64,000 bases of DNA from Synechocystis sp. PCC 6714 (GCF_000478825.2 NZ_CP007542.1:1488001-1552000), one strand, 5' to 3'. Numbered from the stretch's first letter, positions 38,760 to 49,005 are shown. Notes: generated by a model not told the origin, from the sequence alone. Made by a program: numbers and translations.

Positions 38760-39542
38760 ATGGGGTTAATGGCGCTGGAAACCTATGTCCCTGGGCGATC
38801 GCCAATTCATGGTTGGGAGCCTCGACAAAAACTGTTTAGTCTGATGGCGTTGATGTTTGCTTTGGCCATGGTAAAGCAAGCTTGGTTAATTATTCCCATG
38901 GTGGCCGTAACTGCCTTGCTTTATTGGTTATCCGATTTACCCCTTAGTTTTTTACTGCAACGGTGGAGCTATCCTGGCCTATTCATCCTGGCGGCGGTTA
39001 TTTTGCTTCCCTTTGTCAGCGGGGAAACAGTGCTGGGACAGTGGGGCTGGCTCAGTATTCGTCAAGAGGGATTAATAGCTATGGTGCTCATTGCCGGACG
39101 ATTTTTCTGCATCCTCAGCCTAGGTTTTATTCTCTTTGGCACCACTCCTTTTTTAACCATGGTTACTTCCCTGCGCCGTTTAGGTTTGCCACCCCTGATG
39201 GCGGATATGGCCCTGTTGGCTTACCGTTACCTGTATGACATCGGCCACGCTTTTAGCACCATGCACCAAGCAATGCAACTGCGGGGCTTAGGACAACGGC
39301 GGGAAAAACGGCGATCAATGCAACAGTGGGCTTTTTTGCTGGGGAATCTTTTACTGCGTAGTTATGAACAATCCCAACGGGTTTACCAAGCCATGGCTCT
39401 GCGGGGTTATGGTCAGGCAATATCTCCAAAGGTCAACCAGGTTAACACCCTGGGCCAAGGAAAATCTCCGACGGATTTAGGCTTAACAGTGGCCGTATTG
39501 GCGATCGCCATTGGTTTTGTGGTGGCGGAGGTGAGCTGGTGA
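38760..39542 (+). CDS. cbiQ: ECF transporter transmembrane protein CbiQ
   Basis: The CbiQ protein (260 residues) is the coupling T-component of the metal ECF transporter. It has about five membrane spans and the two characteristic cytoplasmic helical motifs, AMQLRGLG and AMALRGYG, that bind the ATPase. The gene begins two bases after cbiM and its stop codon overlaps the cbiO start as GTGA. This tight spacing makes the five genes a single operon. Confidence 0.92.
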   Translation: MGLMALETYVPGRSPIHGWEPRQKLFSLMALMFALAMVKQAWLIIPMVAVTALLYWLSDLPLSFLLQRWSYPGLFILAAVILLPFVSGETVLGQWGWLSIRQEGLIAMVLIAGRFFCILSLGFILFGTTPFLTMVTSLRRLGLPPLMADMALLAYRYLYDIGHAFSTMHQAMQLRGLGQRREKRRSMQQWAFLLGNLLLRSYEQSQRVYQAMALRGYGQAISPKVNQVNTLGQGKSPTDLGLTVAVLAIAIGFVVAEVSW

Positions 39543-40318
39543 TTTTAACCAATGTGCGGGGCATGGATCGAAGTTTAGAGGAGGAAGGAACCAAATTACC
39601 AATACCACCAGCAATTACGGTGCAGGCATTATCTTTTGCCTATGGCGGCCAAGAGCCGGTGTTGAACAATTTATCCTGGCAGATTGCCCCAGGGGAAAGG
39701 TTAGGCATTATTGGCCATAACGGTTGCGGCAAAACCACCTTGTTTTTACTACTCTGCGGGCTGTTAAAACCCAGTGCTGGCACCATTAAGCTATTGAATA
39801 ATCCCCTGCAAGCAGGAAAATTTTTACCGGAAGTGGGACTATTATTTCAAAATCCCACTGACCAACTATTTGCCACCTCCGTTTGGGATGACATTGCCTT
39901 TGGGCCGCAAAATATGGGTTTGTCCCCGGCTGAAGTAACGGAGAGGGTTAACCAAGCAGTAAGGGCCACGGGCATCGCCGGTTTGCTGGATCGTTTGCCC
40001 CAGCATCTGTCCGGGGGAGAAAAGCAAATGGTGGCGATCGCCGGATTGCTGGCCATGGCCCCGAAAATTTTGCTCTGTGACGAACCCACCGCTAGCCTAG
40101 ATATTAAAGCCCGCCGTCAGTTGATTAATTTTTTGCGTCAGTTTAGGGAAACGTTACTAATTTCCTCCCACGATTTAGAATTTGTGCTGGAAGTCTGCGA
40201 TCGGGTAATGGTAATTGACCAAGGGCAAATGGTCGCTGACGGCCCGGCCCGGGAAATTATGGGTAACGAAATCCTGATGGAAAGCCATGGCCTGGAAAAA
40301 CCCTACTCCCTCCGTTGA
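39539..40318 (+). CDS. cbiO: ECF transporter ATPase CbiO
   Basis: CbiO is the ABC ATPase of the metal importer. Walker A is GHNGCGKTT, the Q-loop is LLFQNPTDQLFA, the signature is LSGGEKQ and Walker B is ILLCDEPTASLD. The 259-residue frame begins at a GTG that overlaps the cbiQ stop; an ATG at 39563 is a possible alternative start. It is the last gene of the operon and converges on a metallophosphoesterase gene 16 bp away. A single CbiO gene implies a homodimeric ATPase pair. Confidence 0.93.
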   Translation: MILTNVRGMDRSLEEEGTKLPIPPAITVQALSFAYGGQEPVLNNLSWQIAPGERLGIIGHNGCGKTTLFLLLCGLLKPSAGTIKLLNNPLQAGKFLPEVGLLFQNPTDQLFATSVWDDIAFGPQNMGLSPAEVTERVNQAVRATGIAGLLDRLPQHLSGGEKQMVAIAGLLAMAPKILLCDEPTASLDIKARRQLINFLRQFRETLLISSHDLEFVLEVCDRVMVIDQGQMVADGPAREIMGNEILMESHGLEKPYSLR

Positions 40319-40334
40319 TGGAAAATTAGGTAGG

Positions 40335-41255
40335 TTAATGAGCACTAATCCAAAGGGTTTCCTGGCTGATAATTTCTCCGTTACTTCGTAACCAAACCAG
40401 GGCGATTTTTTCCACTGCACCATTAACCAAAGTCACCAGGGAAAAATTACGGGCCCGATCTCCGGGGGGCAAACCGTCTTTTTCCGTTTGGATACGGGGC
40501 ACACAGGCCGCATTCAGATATACCGTTCCTTGCTGATCCACATAAACCCTCTCCCGGAGGCGATCCTGACGATGTCTAAGGCGATGGTGCATATGGCCGA
40601 AGGTCACCAACGGTACCCGTTTACCCTGTTCCCGCACGGAGGCGATCGCCCAAGCTAAATCGGGATCCCCAAAATCACCCCCCAGGGGATTCCAATCCCG
40701 ACCACAGATGGACTCTCCCTGATTTCCTAGGCCGCTGGGACCATTATGGGCTAGAAAAATTAACGTTTCATGGGGGCTAGCCATGGCCGTTGCGGCAATC
40801 CGGGTTTGGGACTGGGTAAAGTTTTCTATGTCATACCGTTCCCGCATAAATCGTTCGTTTTTCCATTCATTGCCCCCCCAGGTAAATGGCCGTCCCCCCA
40901 CCACCGAGAGGTTAAATTGCTGAAAATCCCGGCGGCCATAGCTAACATCTGCCAACCCCAGTAGTTCCTGCTGAGCTTTTACCCGGTCTTCCTTTTGACG
41001 ATCATAGGGGCACTTTTTTCGACCCCAATCGGAGGCGGTGAACCAAGCATCGTGGTTACCAAATACCGTTGCCTTGGGGATAGCCAAGGAGGCAATTAAG
41101 CTGACCACCGGCAATGATTCGTTGCCAAAATCCCCCACAAACAGGGCTAAATCGGCGGAGATTGCCTGGAGGGCTTGGTGGTCTGCTAATTCCCATTGCT
41201 CATGGATATCGCCCACAACGGCCAGGGTAATGGTGGCAGTAGGTTGGGAGTCCAT
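40335..41255 (-). CDS. TIGR04168-type metallophosphoesterase (DevT-like)
   Basis: This 306-residue protein has the calcineurin-like phosphoesterase motifs: VVGDIHEQWE at the N-terminus, VGDFGNE, GNHDAW, HNGP and FGHMHHRLR. All residues for two metal ions are present. The subfamily is the cyanobacterial and plant TIGR04168 group; from memory it includes proteins annotated as DevT homologues, named for an Anabaena heterocyst gene. The reaction is a phosphomonoester or diester hydrolysis of unknown substrate. The start overlaps the gyrA stop as TAATG, so it is translationally coupled to gyrA. Confidence 0.85.
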   Translation of the reverse strand: MDSQPTATITLAVVGDIHEQWELADHQALQAISADLALFVGDFGNESLPVVSLIASLAIPKATVFGNHDAWFTASDWGRKKCPYDRQKEDRVKAQQELLGLADVSYGRRDFQQFNLSVVGGRPFTWGGNEWKNERFMRERYDIENFTQSQTRIAATAMASPHETLIFLAHNGPSGLGNQGESICGRDWNPLGGDFGDPDLAWAIASVREQGKRVPLVTFGHMHHRLRHRQDRLRERVYVDQQGTVYLNAACVPRIQTEKDGLPPGDRARNFSLVTLVNGAVEKIALVWLRSNGEIISQETLWISAH

Positions 41256-43837
41256 TAGTTCTCTTCACTTTCCGACATTTCCGCCAATTCCTCCTCACCA
41301 GATGGAGGCACCAGGGCCACAGCGGCGATCGCATCATCGGCATCTAACCGTTGTACCCTTACCCCAGTGGCACTACGGGATTGGGGCGAAATATCATTGA
41401 CCGATTGGCGGATAATAATGCCCCGGTTGGTGACAATCATTAACTCATCGTCGGCGTTGACCACATGCAAAGCCACTAGTTGGTCATCTTTGGATTTAAA
41501 ACGGATTGCTTTGACCCCCAGGCCCGCCCGATGTTGCAAGCGGAATTGACCAATGGGAACCCGTTTCCCGAAACCCTTCATAGTTACCCCCAACAACCAA
41601 GGGCCAGGATTGTCGCTTTCTTCCAAAATGGCATCGGTATCAGCACCCAAATCTTCTTCAGGTTCATCTTCGGAGCTAACGGCAATATTGGCCACCACCT
41701 GGCTGGGCAAAATATCCATACTAATCAGGGCGTCACCGGAGCGCAGGCGCATGGATTTGACTCCCCGGGTGGCCCGACCGAGGGCCCGTAGTTCATCCTG
41801 ATCCGCTTTGAAATGGATAGCCATACCCTTTTGGGAACCAATAATGACGCTATCTTCCGCTTTAGCTAGGCGTACCCAGCGCAACTGGTCTCCTTCCACC
41901 AGGGAAATGGAAATTAACCCATTGGCCCGGATATTGCTAAAAGCTGAGAGGGCCGTTTTTTTGATATAGCCCTGCTTGGTCAACATGATGAAATAGGTAT
42001 CATCGTCAAATTCCGAAACGGACACCAGGGAGGTAATTTTTTCATCCTTGGGGATGGGCAACATTTGTACGATAGGCACCCCCCGGGCTGTGCGGGAAGC
42101 AATGGGAATTTGGTAAGCATTGAGGCTATAAACCACTCCCCGATCGCTAAAGAACAACACTTTGTCGTGGTCGCAACAGGAAAGGAAATGCTCCACCCCA
42201 TCGTCTTCTTTGATTTTGGCGGCGGCTTTACCCCTGGTGGCCCGATTTTGGGTGCCAAAGGTGCTGGCGGGCATCCGTTTGATGTACCCCTGTTCTGTTA
42301 ATAAAATTAGGGCTTGATCGTTGGCAATTAAATCGGTGTCAATTAATTCCCCATCTTCTTGGACAATGACCGTGCGGCGGGGGGTGGCATGGATGGCTTT
42401 AATTTGCTCCAATTCTTCTTCGATGATGGCATTGACCCTTTCCCGACGGGCTAAAATATCCCGAAAATCGGCAATTTTTGCTTGCAGTTCATCATGTTCA
42501 GCGGTGATTTTATCCGCTTCCAAAGCTGTTAACCGGCGCAGTTGCATTTGCAAAATGGCATCGGCCTGCACTTCGGAGAGGGAAAAGCCTTCCACCAGTT
42601 CCGTTTTGGCAGAGGCCGTGTCTGCCGCCCCCCGAATCAGACGAATAACCGCATCCAGGTTATCCAACGCAATCAATAAGCCCTGGAGCAGATGGTCCCG
42701 TTCTTCTGCTTTCCGCAATTCGTAGCGGGTACGACGGGTGATGGTTTCAATGCGAAATTCCCAAAAGACGGTCAGGAATTTTTTAATGGTTAAAACTTCG
42801 GGAGTGCCGTTGACCAGCGCCAACAGGTTAGCCCCAAAGTTACTCTGGATGGGGGTTTGTTTATAAAGATTATTGAGCACCACCCGGGCGTAGGCATCCC
42901 GCTTCAGTTCGATGACAATCCGCATACCATCACGGTCGCTTTCGTCTCGGATGTCGGCAATGCCATCAATTTTTTTCTCGTTAACTAGATCGGCAATGCG
43001 TTCAATTAAAGCGGCTTTATTGGTTTGGTAGGGTAGCTCGGTGACGATAATGGCATCCCGATCAGGTCGGCCAGGATATTCCATGGTTTCAATGGAAGCA
43101 ACCCCCCGCATGGTGATGGAACCCCGGCCGGTTAAATAGGCTTCCCGAATGCCCGATCGCCCGAGGATCTGGGCCCCGGTGGGAAAATCGGGGCCGGGAA
43201 TAATCTGCATCAATTCCTGTTCCGTAATGTCCGGGTTACGAATTAAGGCGATCGCCCCGTCGATTACTTCCCCGAGGTTGTGGGGGGGGATATTGGTGGC
43301 CATGCCCACCGCAATGCCGGAGGAACCGTTAATTAACAGTTGGGGAATGCGGGCCGGGAGAACAGTGGGTTCCTGTTGGGAACCGTCAAAGTTATCAATG
43401 AAATCTACGGTTTCTGCTTCAATATCCCGCAGTAACGAGTTAGTGGAAAGGGGTCTGAGCCTAGATTCGGTGTACCGCATCGCCGCGGGGGGGTCATTAT
43501 CCACGGAGCCAAAGTTACCATGGCCGTCAATGAGCGGTTCCCGCATGGAAAAGTCCTGGGCCATACGCACCAGGGCATCGTACACCGCCGTATCGCCATG
43601 GGGATGGTATTTACCCAGCACTTCCCCCACCACCCGGGCACATTTCCGAAACGGGCGATCGGGGGTTAGCCCCAATTCATACATGGCATAGAGAATCCGT
43701 CTATGAACGGGTTTGAGCCCATCCCGTGCATCGGGTAACGCCCGCCCGACAATCACACTCATGGCATATTCCAGGTATGACTGTGACATTTCGTTTCTGA
43801 GGTCAGTCGCAATGAGGCGATCGGGCGAGTCAGTCAT
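41255..43837 (-). CDS. gyrA: DNA gyrase subunit A (type IIA topoisomerase A)
   Basis: This 860-residue protein carries the breakage-reunion domain of type IIA topoisomerases. It has [20 protein letters not shown] near residue 33, the catalytic Tyr in AAMRYTE near 120, and the coiled-coil gate around 360-470. A six-bladed C-terminal pinwheel ends in an acidic tail ([13 protein letters not shown]). The GyrA-box region near residue 526 reads QNRATRG; the two Gly of the usual box are replaced, so wrapping and supercoiling should be tested before excluding a topoisomerase IV role. Length and tail favour GyrA. It is followed by a phosphoesterase gene that overlaps the stop. An inverted repeat lies in its leader. 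Confidence 0.9.
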   Translation of the reverse strand: MTDSPDRLIATDLRNEMSQSYLEYAMSVIVGRALPDARDGLKPVHRRILYAMYELGLTPDRPFRKCARVVGEVLGKYHPHGDTAVYDALVRMAQDFSMREPLIDGHGNFGSVDNDPPAAMRYTESRLRPLSTNSLLRDIEAETVDFIDNFDGSQQEPTVLPARIPQLLINGSSGIAVGMATNIPPHNLGEVIDGAIALIRNPDITEQELMQIIPGPDFPTGAQILGRSGIREAYLTGRGSITMRGVASIETMEYPGRPDRDAIIVTELPYQTNKAALIERIADLVNEKKIDGIADIRDESDRDGMRIVIELKRDAYARVVLNNLYKQTPIQSNFGANLLALVNGTPEVLTIKKFLTVFWEFRIETITRRTRYELRKAEERDHLLQGLLIALDNLDAVIRLIRGAADTASAKTELVEGFSLSEVQADAILQMQLRRLTALEADKITAEHDELQAKIADFRDILARRERVNAIIEEELEQIKAIHATPRRTVIVQEDGELIDTDLIANDQALILLTEQGYIKRMPASTFGTQNRATRGKAAAKIKEDDGVEHFLSCCDHDKVLFFSDRGVVYSLNAYQIPIASRTARGVPIVQMLPIPKDEKITSLVSVSEFDDDTYFIMLTKQGYIKKTALSAFSNIRANGLISISLVEGDQLRWVRLAKAEDSVIIGSQKGMAIHFKADQDELRALGRATRGVKSMRLRSGDALISMDILPSQVVANIAVSSEDEPEEDLGADTDAILEESDNPGPWLLGVTMKGFGKRVPIGQFRLQHRAGLGVKAIRFKSKDDQLVALHVVNADDELMIVTNRGIIIRQSVNDISPQSRSATGVRVQRLDADDAIAAVALVPPSGEEELAEMSESEEN

Positions 43838-43864
43838 GCAATTACTCCAAGGCAGTTTGAAAGG

Positions 43865-43915
43865 TTTGAGCTGCCTCGTAATTTCCCACGTAGGAACCCG
43901 ATAACAAGGCTCAAA
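43865..43915 (-). promoter_or_regulatory. Inverted repeat in the gyrA leader
   Basis: TTTGAGC at 43865-43871 and GCTCAAA at 43909-43915 are perfect 7-base inverted repeats about 30-80 bases upstream of the gyrA start codon at 43837. It could form a leader hairpin or bind a dimeric protein. No known operator matches. Confidence 0.25.
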
Positions 43916-44013
43916 TCAGCCTCCATTCTACCATTGGCCCGGGCAAGGGTCTGGCTTGACCAGTCTCTGCCAAGATATGTGAAGATCGTTGAATTTACCT
44001 AAGGATCGGGTCA

Positions 44014-44940
44014 ATGAACTCATTACTGCAAAGACTAAAGTGTTGGCGGAGTATTCCCTGGGCTTGGCTCGTGGGAGCCGCTACCACCCTAGCTATTCTG
44101 GTGGCAACCCTCCTACCGAGTTTGGCCAATAACCCTAAAAACAGTCTTTATACCCCCATGGCGGATGGGGACTATACATTTTCCGAAACGAATCGTCGGG
44201 GAATGACCGAGAGAATTACCTATGATTTCCCTGTCACAGGTTTGAAGTTGACAATGCCCCGATTCTTGAAAAATCCCGAGGCCATCCAAACCCCTGGCAA
44301 GGATATTGTGGTCTTTTTACGGACAATTCCTGATACCTGCGGACTATACGAGATGTCGGAAACCATCTTGCTCCCCAATGCAGGGCCGCCGCCCCATTTC
44401 CATCTTGACAACGACGAATGGTTTTTCTCGACGGAAAATTCTCAAATTCGACTCTACAGTGCCCAGGAGAAACAGGAAACCATCAAAGCCGGCCAAGTAC
44501 CGGGGATCAATCTTGCCCCCATCAAAATAGGATCCGTGGTGCAAAAACAGGGGGAAATTTTATTCTCTCCCAAGGGTTCCGTACATTTCTTTCGCAATGA
44601 AACCCCCGGCAAGGATAATGTGCGGGGTTTTTATAATGTCTGGTCACCGGGCTATGGCACCCTAGAGCGTTTTCAGGGCATTAATCGTATTGACCATGGC
44701 AATGAACCTTTGCCCCTACCAGAAGATCAGGCAGTACTTTTGCAAACCAGTCTTTGGGGCTTTCCCCACGATATTACGGGACGGTTTGTGGGCGTTAAGG
44801 ATTTCTACGGCATCCGTGGCCCGGTCTTTGAACATCCCGATAATGTGCAGAAACTCCAAGAACTGTTTGATGCTGGAGAAGCTTGCTATCCTCCCGATGG
44901 TCTGAGAAAACCGAAACCACCCCTGCCGGAGCCGCAATAA
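44014..44940 (+). CDS. Membrane-anchored cupin-domain protein
   Basis: The 308-residue protein starts with a membrane segment or signal (AWLVGAATTLAILVATLLPSL). A cupin fold follows, with a clear metal site in PPPHFHLDNDEWFF near residue 128 (two His and an acidic residue) and a second half in EILFSPKGSVHFFRNE near 188. This resembles quercetin 2,3-dioxygenase-like cupins. The substrate is unknown; the anchor and export suggest action in the periplasm. It stands alone, divergent from gyrA, and ends in a hairpin that overlaps its stop codon. Confidence 0.75.
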   Translation: MNSLLQRLKCWRSIPWAWLVGAATTLAILVATLLPSLANNPKNSLYTPMADGDYTFSETNRRGMTERITYDFPVTGLKLTMPRFLKNPEAIQTPGKDIVVFLRTIPDTCGLYEMSETILLPNAGPPPHFHLDNDEWFFSTENSQIRLYSAQEKQETIKAGQVPGINLAPIKIGSVVQKQGEILFSPKGSVHFFRNETPGKDNVRGFYNVWSPGYGTLERFQGINRIDHGNEPLPLPEDQAVLLQTSLWGFPHDITGRFVGVKDFYGIRGPVFEHPDNVQKLQELFDAGEACYPPDGLRKPKPPLPEPQ

Positions 44941-44968
44941 AATCTTGCCTTTTGGCTGGGAAGATTTT
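44939..44968 (+). terminator. Hairpin overlapping the cupin gene stop codon
   Basis: AAAATCTT at 44939-44946 pairs perfectly with AAGATTTT at 44961-44968, with an inner GCC/GGC pairing around TTTT. The stem begins within the TAA stop. The trailing TTTT makes this a plausible intrinsic terminator, here facing the antiporter gene on the other strand. Confidence 0.55.
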
Positions 44969-45167
44969 ACGCAGATGTATGACTCTGGCAGTTTTTGAGA
45001 TTAACTTTGTCCCAAACAACCAGAGTTATTTTAGTCATCAATTGTCAGTGTCTCCCATGTACTCTAAATTAAAATTGTCCGCATTTTTTGTATATTTCAC
45101 CTAACCTAGACAGTATTTGAGAAACTGACCAATTCCACCGCTTCCGATTGTTACCCCCAGTAAAAAT

Positions 45168-47264
45168 TTAAGCATAGGGATCGCCAAATAAAACGAAGGA
45201 ACTGGTGATTTCCCGCAAAATTTTATCGGTCACTTCCCCCAGGGCTACTCCCCCCACCGATCGCCGGCGGAAGGAACGGAGCACGACTAGATCAAAGGTG
45301 TGAGAGACCCGCACAAGCACCTTAGCTGCGTCATCATGGCAAATGACTTTAATGGGATAGTCCGCCGTGGCCTGGCACTGGCCTAAAAACCGTTCCATTT
45401 CCGTTTTAAATGCTTGTACCTGGGCGGGGGATGTGTTGTGGGGACAAACATGGAGCAGGGTGACGATGGCTCCATTGGTTTCCGCTAACCGCTGGGTGAA
45501 CTGGAATAGCTCCAGCGTTTGGGGAGTGAGGTTTTTAATTGGGAATAAAATGCGATGGAAAGAACGGGGGTCAGACAATAACCGCATCACCGCCACCGGA
45601 CAATGGGCCGACCAAAATACGCTGTCAATGGTGCTACCGAATAATTTAGCCCGTAAACCCAGGGATTGTTGGCTCCAACCCATGATGATTAAGTCAGCAT
45701 TTTTTTCCCTTGCCGTGTGGCTGATGGCCCGGGCCACATCGTCGTCGATACGGAGGGCTGGGTGGGCATCGACTTTTAGATTAGTGGCCAGTTCCGTGGC
45801 CTGTTGCAATAACAGCTCATTTTTAGCTAACCGGCTGGTCAGCCCAGGATCATCCATGTGCACCGGCGCTTTGGCGATCGCCAAGGGAATCACCACTCCA
45901 CTTTCATGGCGGGCAATCAGGGCTCCTACTTCCAATAAATAACCCAGGGTTTGGGGATTTTGGGTTGGCACCAGAACGGTAAAGGTGGAAGCCTTTGGAG
46001 GGACCAGGGTCACGGCTCCATTTTCCTCTGGATCGTTTAAGTCATCTTCCAAACTGGACAAACCATTGGGAATCGGAATTTTGGGGGCAAATTTGGCCGT
46101 CATTAACGGGCCAACGATGGACGTGATCAGCATTAAAACAATAATGGTGTTTAACACCGTCTCCGACACCAGGCGATCGCCAGCGGCATTAACCGCTTGG
46201 TATCCGGCCACCGCCGCCGCCAATGTAGCCGCCACCTGGGGAATGGAGAGAGACCACATGGTTAAACCTTCGGCCCAGCTATACCCTAGTTTCAGTTGCG
46301 CCAAGATCGCCGCCACTCCTTTGGAAAGGATTAACCCGGCCACAATGGCCACCACCAAGGGAAATAGTGTGGTGAGGGTAACCATAAAAGCTGGTAAATC
46401 CAACAGCAGCCCAATACCAATAAAGAAAAAAGGAATGAATAGAGTAGTGCCCAGAAACTCAACCTTTTCCTTCACTGGCCCGTTGCCCAGCACATCATTG
46501 ACCGCCAGCCCCGCCAGAAAGGCACCGACAATTTTGTCTACATTGATCAGTTCCGCCCCCACTGAGGCCAGAAAAACCGCCAACAACACAAATAAAAACT
46601 GGTTACTTTGTTCATCCCCCGTGCGACGAAAATATTCCCGTCCCGCCCAATCAAAGCCGATTAAAACCAAGGCACTGTAAACGGCGATCGCCACCAATTG
46701 CACCACCAAGCCCGCAGGGGAAAAACTGCCACTGTGGATGGAAATACAAATGGCCAAAACCAACAAAGCGGCAATGTCAGTGAAAATTGTGGCCCCAATG
46801 GTGACCATCACCGCCTGATTCCGTACTATGCCCAACCGCTGGACAATGGGATAACCCAACAAGGTGTGGGAAGCAAACAGAGAGCCGAGCAACACAGACG
46901 CATTGAGGGAGTAGCCAAAGGTTAAACCAACGGCCAACCCCGTCAGCAACGGCACCGCAAAGGTCAGGGAACCATACAGTAAGGAGCGGTTCTTGGTCCG
47001 GCGGAAATCCACCATGTCAATTTCCAGTCCCGCCACAAACATTAAATAAATTTTGCCAATGTCGGTGAAGAGCTTGATGCTTTCCGAATCTTCGTTGAGC
47101 ACCCCCAGACCACTCTTGCCCAGCACAATGCCAGCGAACAAAAGTCCCACTAGTCCTGGTAACTTCAACCGCTCAAAAATGGGCGGCAGGATCAGGGTCA
47201 CCAGTAATAAAATGGTGAAGTCGATTAAGGGATTACTCGGAATCGTTGCCAATAAGCCATCCAT
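45168..47264 (-). CDS. CPA2-type Na+/H+ antiporter with USP domain (NhaS5-like)
   Basis: The 698-residue protein has about 12 membrane spans (residues 10-400), with LFAGIVLGKSGLGVLNEDSE and AGLEIDMVDFRRTKNRSL as family markers and the Asp-containing FTDIAALLVLAI span. A long cytoplasmic tail has two universal stress protein-like halves (FTVLVPTQNPQTLGYLLEVG; ILFPIKNLTPQTLELFQFTQ). It probably exchanges Na+ or K+ for H+ at the plasma or thylakoid membrane. Its nearness to gyrA recalls slr0415, called NhaS5 in PCC 6803, but that is from memory. It is a second antiporter of the CPA2 type in this window and is divergent from the next gene. Confidence 0.85.
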   Translation of the reverse strand: MDGLLATIPSNPLIDFTILLLVTLILPPIFERLKLPGLVGLLFAGIVLGKSGLGVLNEDSESIKLFTDIGKIYLMFVAGLEIDMVDFRRTKNRSLLYGSLTFAVPLLTGLAVGLTFGYSLNASVLLGSLFASHTLLGYPIVQRLGIVRNQAVMVTIGATIFTDIAALLVLAICISIHSGSFSPAGLVVQLVAIAVYSALVLIGFDWAGREYFRRTGDEQSNQFLFVLLAVFLASVGAELINVDKIVGAFLAGLAVNDVLGNGPVKEKVEFLGTTLFIPFFFIGIGLLLDLPAFMVTLTTLFPLVVAIVAGLILSKGVAAILAQLKLGYSWAEGLTMWSLSIPQVAATLAAAVAGYQAVNAAGDRLVSETVLNTIIVLMLITSIVGPLMTAKFAPKIPIPNGLSSLEDDLNDPEENGAVTLVPPKASTFTVLVPTQNPQTLGYLLEVGALIARHESGVVIPLAIAKAPVHMDDPGLTSRLAKNELLLQQATELATNLKVDAHPALRIDDDVARAISHTAREKNADLIIMGWSQQSLGLRAKLFGSTIDSVFWSAHCPVAVMRLLSDPRSFHRILFPIKNLTPQTLELFQFTQRLAETNGAIVTLLHVCPHNTSPAQVQAFKTEMERFLGQCQATADYPIKVICHDDAAKVLVRVSHTFDLVVLRSFRRRSVGGVALGEVTDKILREITSSFVLFGDPYA

Positions 47265-47393
47265 AGATTGGGGTTGTTTAGGTCATAGGCAAAGGCCATG
47301 GGCATCATCATACCGTTCCCGCTCCCGATCGCCATTACCACCTCCTTTGCCCTGGTCGGCCTTGCAATTGCGCCCCTTTTCCCCTCTGCCCCC

Positions 47394-48011
47394 ATGCGTA
47401 ATCAGTATTTCTTTTCCCTCAACCTAGCTTTCTTGCCCGCTGTAGTGCCCACCCTGGCTAGTGTTTACCTAGGAACTCTGGTCATCTCCTCCCCGGCGAT
47501 CGCCTTAGATTGTGCCGAGATGGGAGAACTAGCACAGTATGATTCCCGTTGTTGGGAAAATTTGCCCCCCACCATGGCCCCCAAGGCCGGAAACAATAGC
47601 ACCAATGCTCCCCCAAATGCCATTTTAGGCAATGGACTGCAAGCTTTTCAGGGCACCTGGAAGTTCGATTACGAAAAAACCATGGAAGCGTACAGACAAA
47701 GCCCTGACTATAGGCCGGAGGAAGACATCGAAGCATTATCCGGACTGCTGAATTTAATGTTTGGCATGGTTTCCCTGAAAATTAGCGGCAATCAGCTACA
47801 GATGGGCGTTGCTGACAGCAGTGAAGTTATTACCACCATCGACTGCCAAGTGGATTCCGCCACCGCCACCGTGGTTACAGCCCAGTGCACCAAGGAGGGT
47901 GACACCAAAACAATCAAATTTGAAAATGTTTTGCCAGGACAATATATGAGATTTAATGCGGTAGGGGAAAATGATTGTCCCTACTGCACTTGGCGTCGGG
48001 TGGAACCATAA
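47394..48011 (+). CDS. Exported hypothetical protein, 205 residues
   Basis: From the ATG at 47394 the protein has a good signal peptide (LASVYLGTLVISSPAIA) followed by a small mature domain of about 175 residues. It includes FQGTWKFDYEKTMEAYRQ, a lipocalin-like 'extent of binding' opening, and several Cys (DCAEMG, SRCWEN, IDCQVD, AQCTKEG, DCPYCTW), which suggests a disulfide-stabilised periplasmic beta-sheet protein. An upstream in-frame ATG at 47298 would add a second hydrophobic stretch and overlap the promoter of the antiporter. I do not recognise the family. It is followed by a histidine phosphatase after about 120 bp. Confidence 0.65.
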   Translation: MRNQYFFSLNLAFLPAVVPTLASVYLGTLVISSPAIALDCAEMGELAQYDSRCWENLPPTMAPKAGNNSTNAPPNAILGNGLQAFQGTWKFDYEKTMEAYRQSPDYRPEEDIEALSGLLNLMFGMVSLKISGNQLQMGVADSSEVITTIDCQVDSATATVVTAQCTKEGDTKTIKFENVLPGQYMRFNAVGENDCPYCTWRRVEP

Positions 48012-48128
48012 CTACCCATTGAAGCTGTACCCTGAACCTTGTTAAGTAGTTAGTCTAGCCAGCAAAATTGCCCTAATTGAAACTAATTAGCCTTAAATCG
48101 GCAGAAAATATCTAAAAAAATACCCATT

Positions 48129-48767
48129 ATGACCCTTAACCTCTATTTTCTCCGCCACGGTGAAACCACCTCCAGTCAAACGGGGACCTTTTGCGGTCGC
48201 CTGGACATTGACCTCACCAGCCATGGCTATCAGATGGCCCATCAGTTTGCCGAAGCCTATCAAAATGTGCCTTGGACAGCTATTTTCGCCAGCCCTTTGC
48301 ACCGAACCATGGCCACTGCTACCCCTTTGAGTGAATTGATTAATCTCCCCATTCAAAAACGCGACGGCCTAAAAGAAATTGCCTATGGGCAATGGGAAGG
48401 GAAAACCCCCGCCGAAGTTAATCAACAATTCCACGATGATTATGTGCGGTGGTTGGCGGACCCGGGCTGGAATGCCCCTTCCGGCGGAGAAAAAGGTATT
48501 GACATTGCCCGCCGTAGCTCCGAAGTGCTGGAGGAAATTGAACAAACCTTTGCCACGGGAAATGTGTTGGTGGTGTCCCACAAATCCACCATCCGCATTA
48601 TGCTCTGCAGCTTGCTGGGCATTGACATTGGCCGTTTTCGAGACCGGATTGGCATGCCAGTGGCGGCGGTGAGCATTGTCACCATGTCCGAGCATGGTCC
48701 TTTAATCGAAGTGATGGGCGATCGTTCCCATCTCAGCCATGATTTGCGGGATAGATACGGAACCTAA
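48129..48767 (+). CDS. Histidine phosphatase family protein
   Basis: The 212-residue protein has the RHG motif YFLRHGETTSSQTG with the phosphohistidine, FCGRLDIDLTSHGYQMA, and the second active-site His in VLVVSHKSTIRIML near residue 155. These belong to the cofactor-dependent phosphoglycerate mutase/broad-specificity phosphatase superfamily (CobC and GpmB relatives). The substrate may be a phosphosugar or a vitamin precursor; this is unclear. The residues for the mutase are not fully kept, so phosphatase activity is likelier. It is cytoplasmic and stands alone. Confidence 0.88.
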   Translation: MTLNLYFLRHGETTSSQTGTFCGRLDIDLTSHGYQMAHQFAEAYQNVPWTAIFASPLHRTMATATPLSELINLPIQKRDGLKEIAYGQWEGKTPAEVNQQFHDDYVRWLADPGWNAPSGGEKGIDIARRSSEVLEEIEQTFATGNVLVVSHKSTIRIMLCSLLGIDIGRFRDRIGMPVAAVSIVTMSEHGPLIEVMGDRSHLSHDLRDRYGT

Positions 48768-49005
48768 CTCCTAGTCCCACTGATTGTGAACCATGGGAAG
48801 TGGGGAGCCCAATTCATTGACATAGTCAGAATTCCGTAGCTCTTTTGGTCTAATGGGGCGCAAAACTTGCAATGGAAGAAAGAACAAGGCAAAACCATGG
48901 TTATGGATATTAGAGAGCAATTCCCAATGGGCAGATGGTGATTGGGTATAGTTAGAGTCGTTATCCCCCAATAACGGAATTTCTCCGCAATTGTTTTATC
49001 CTCGC

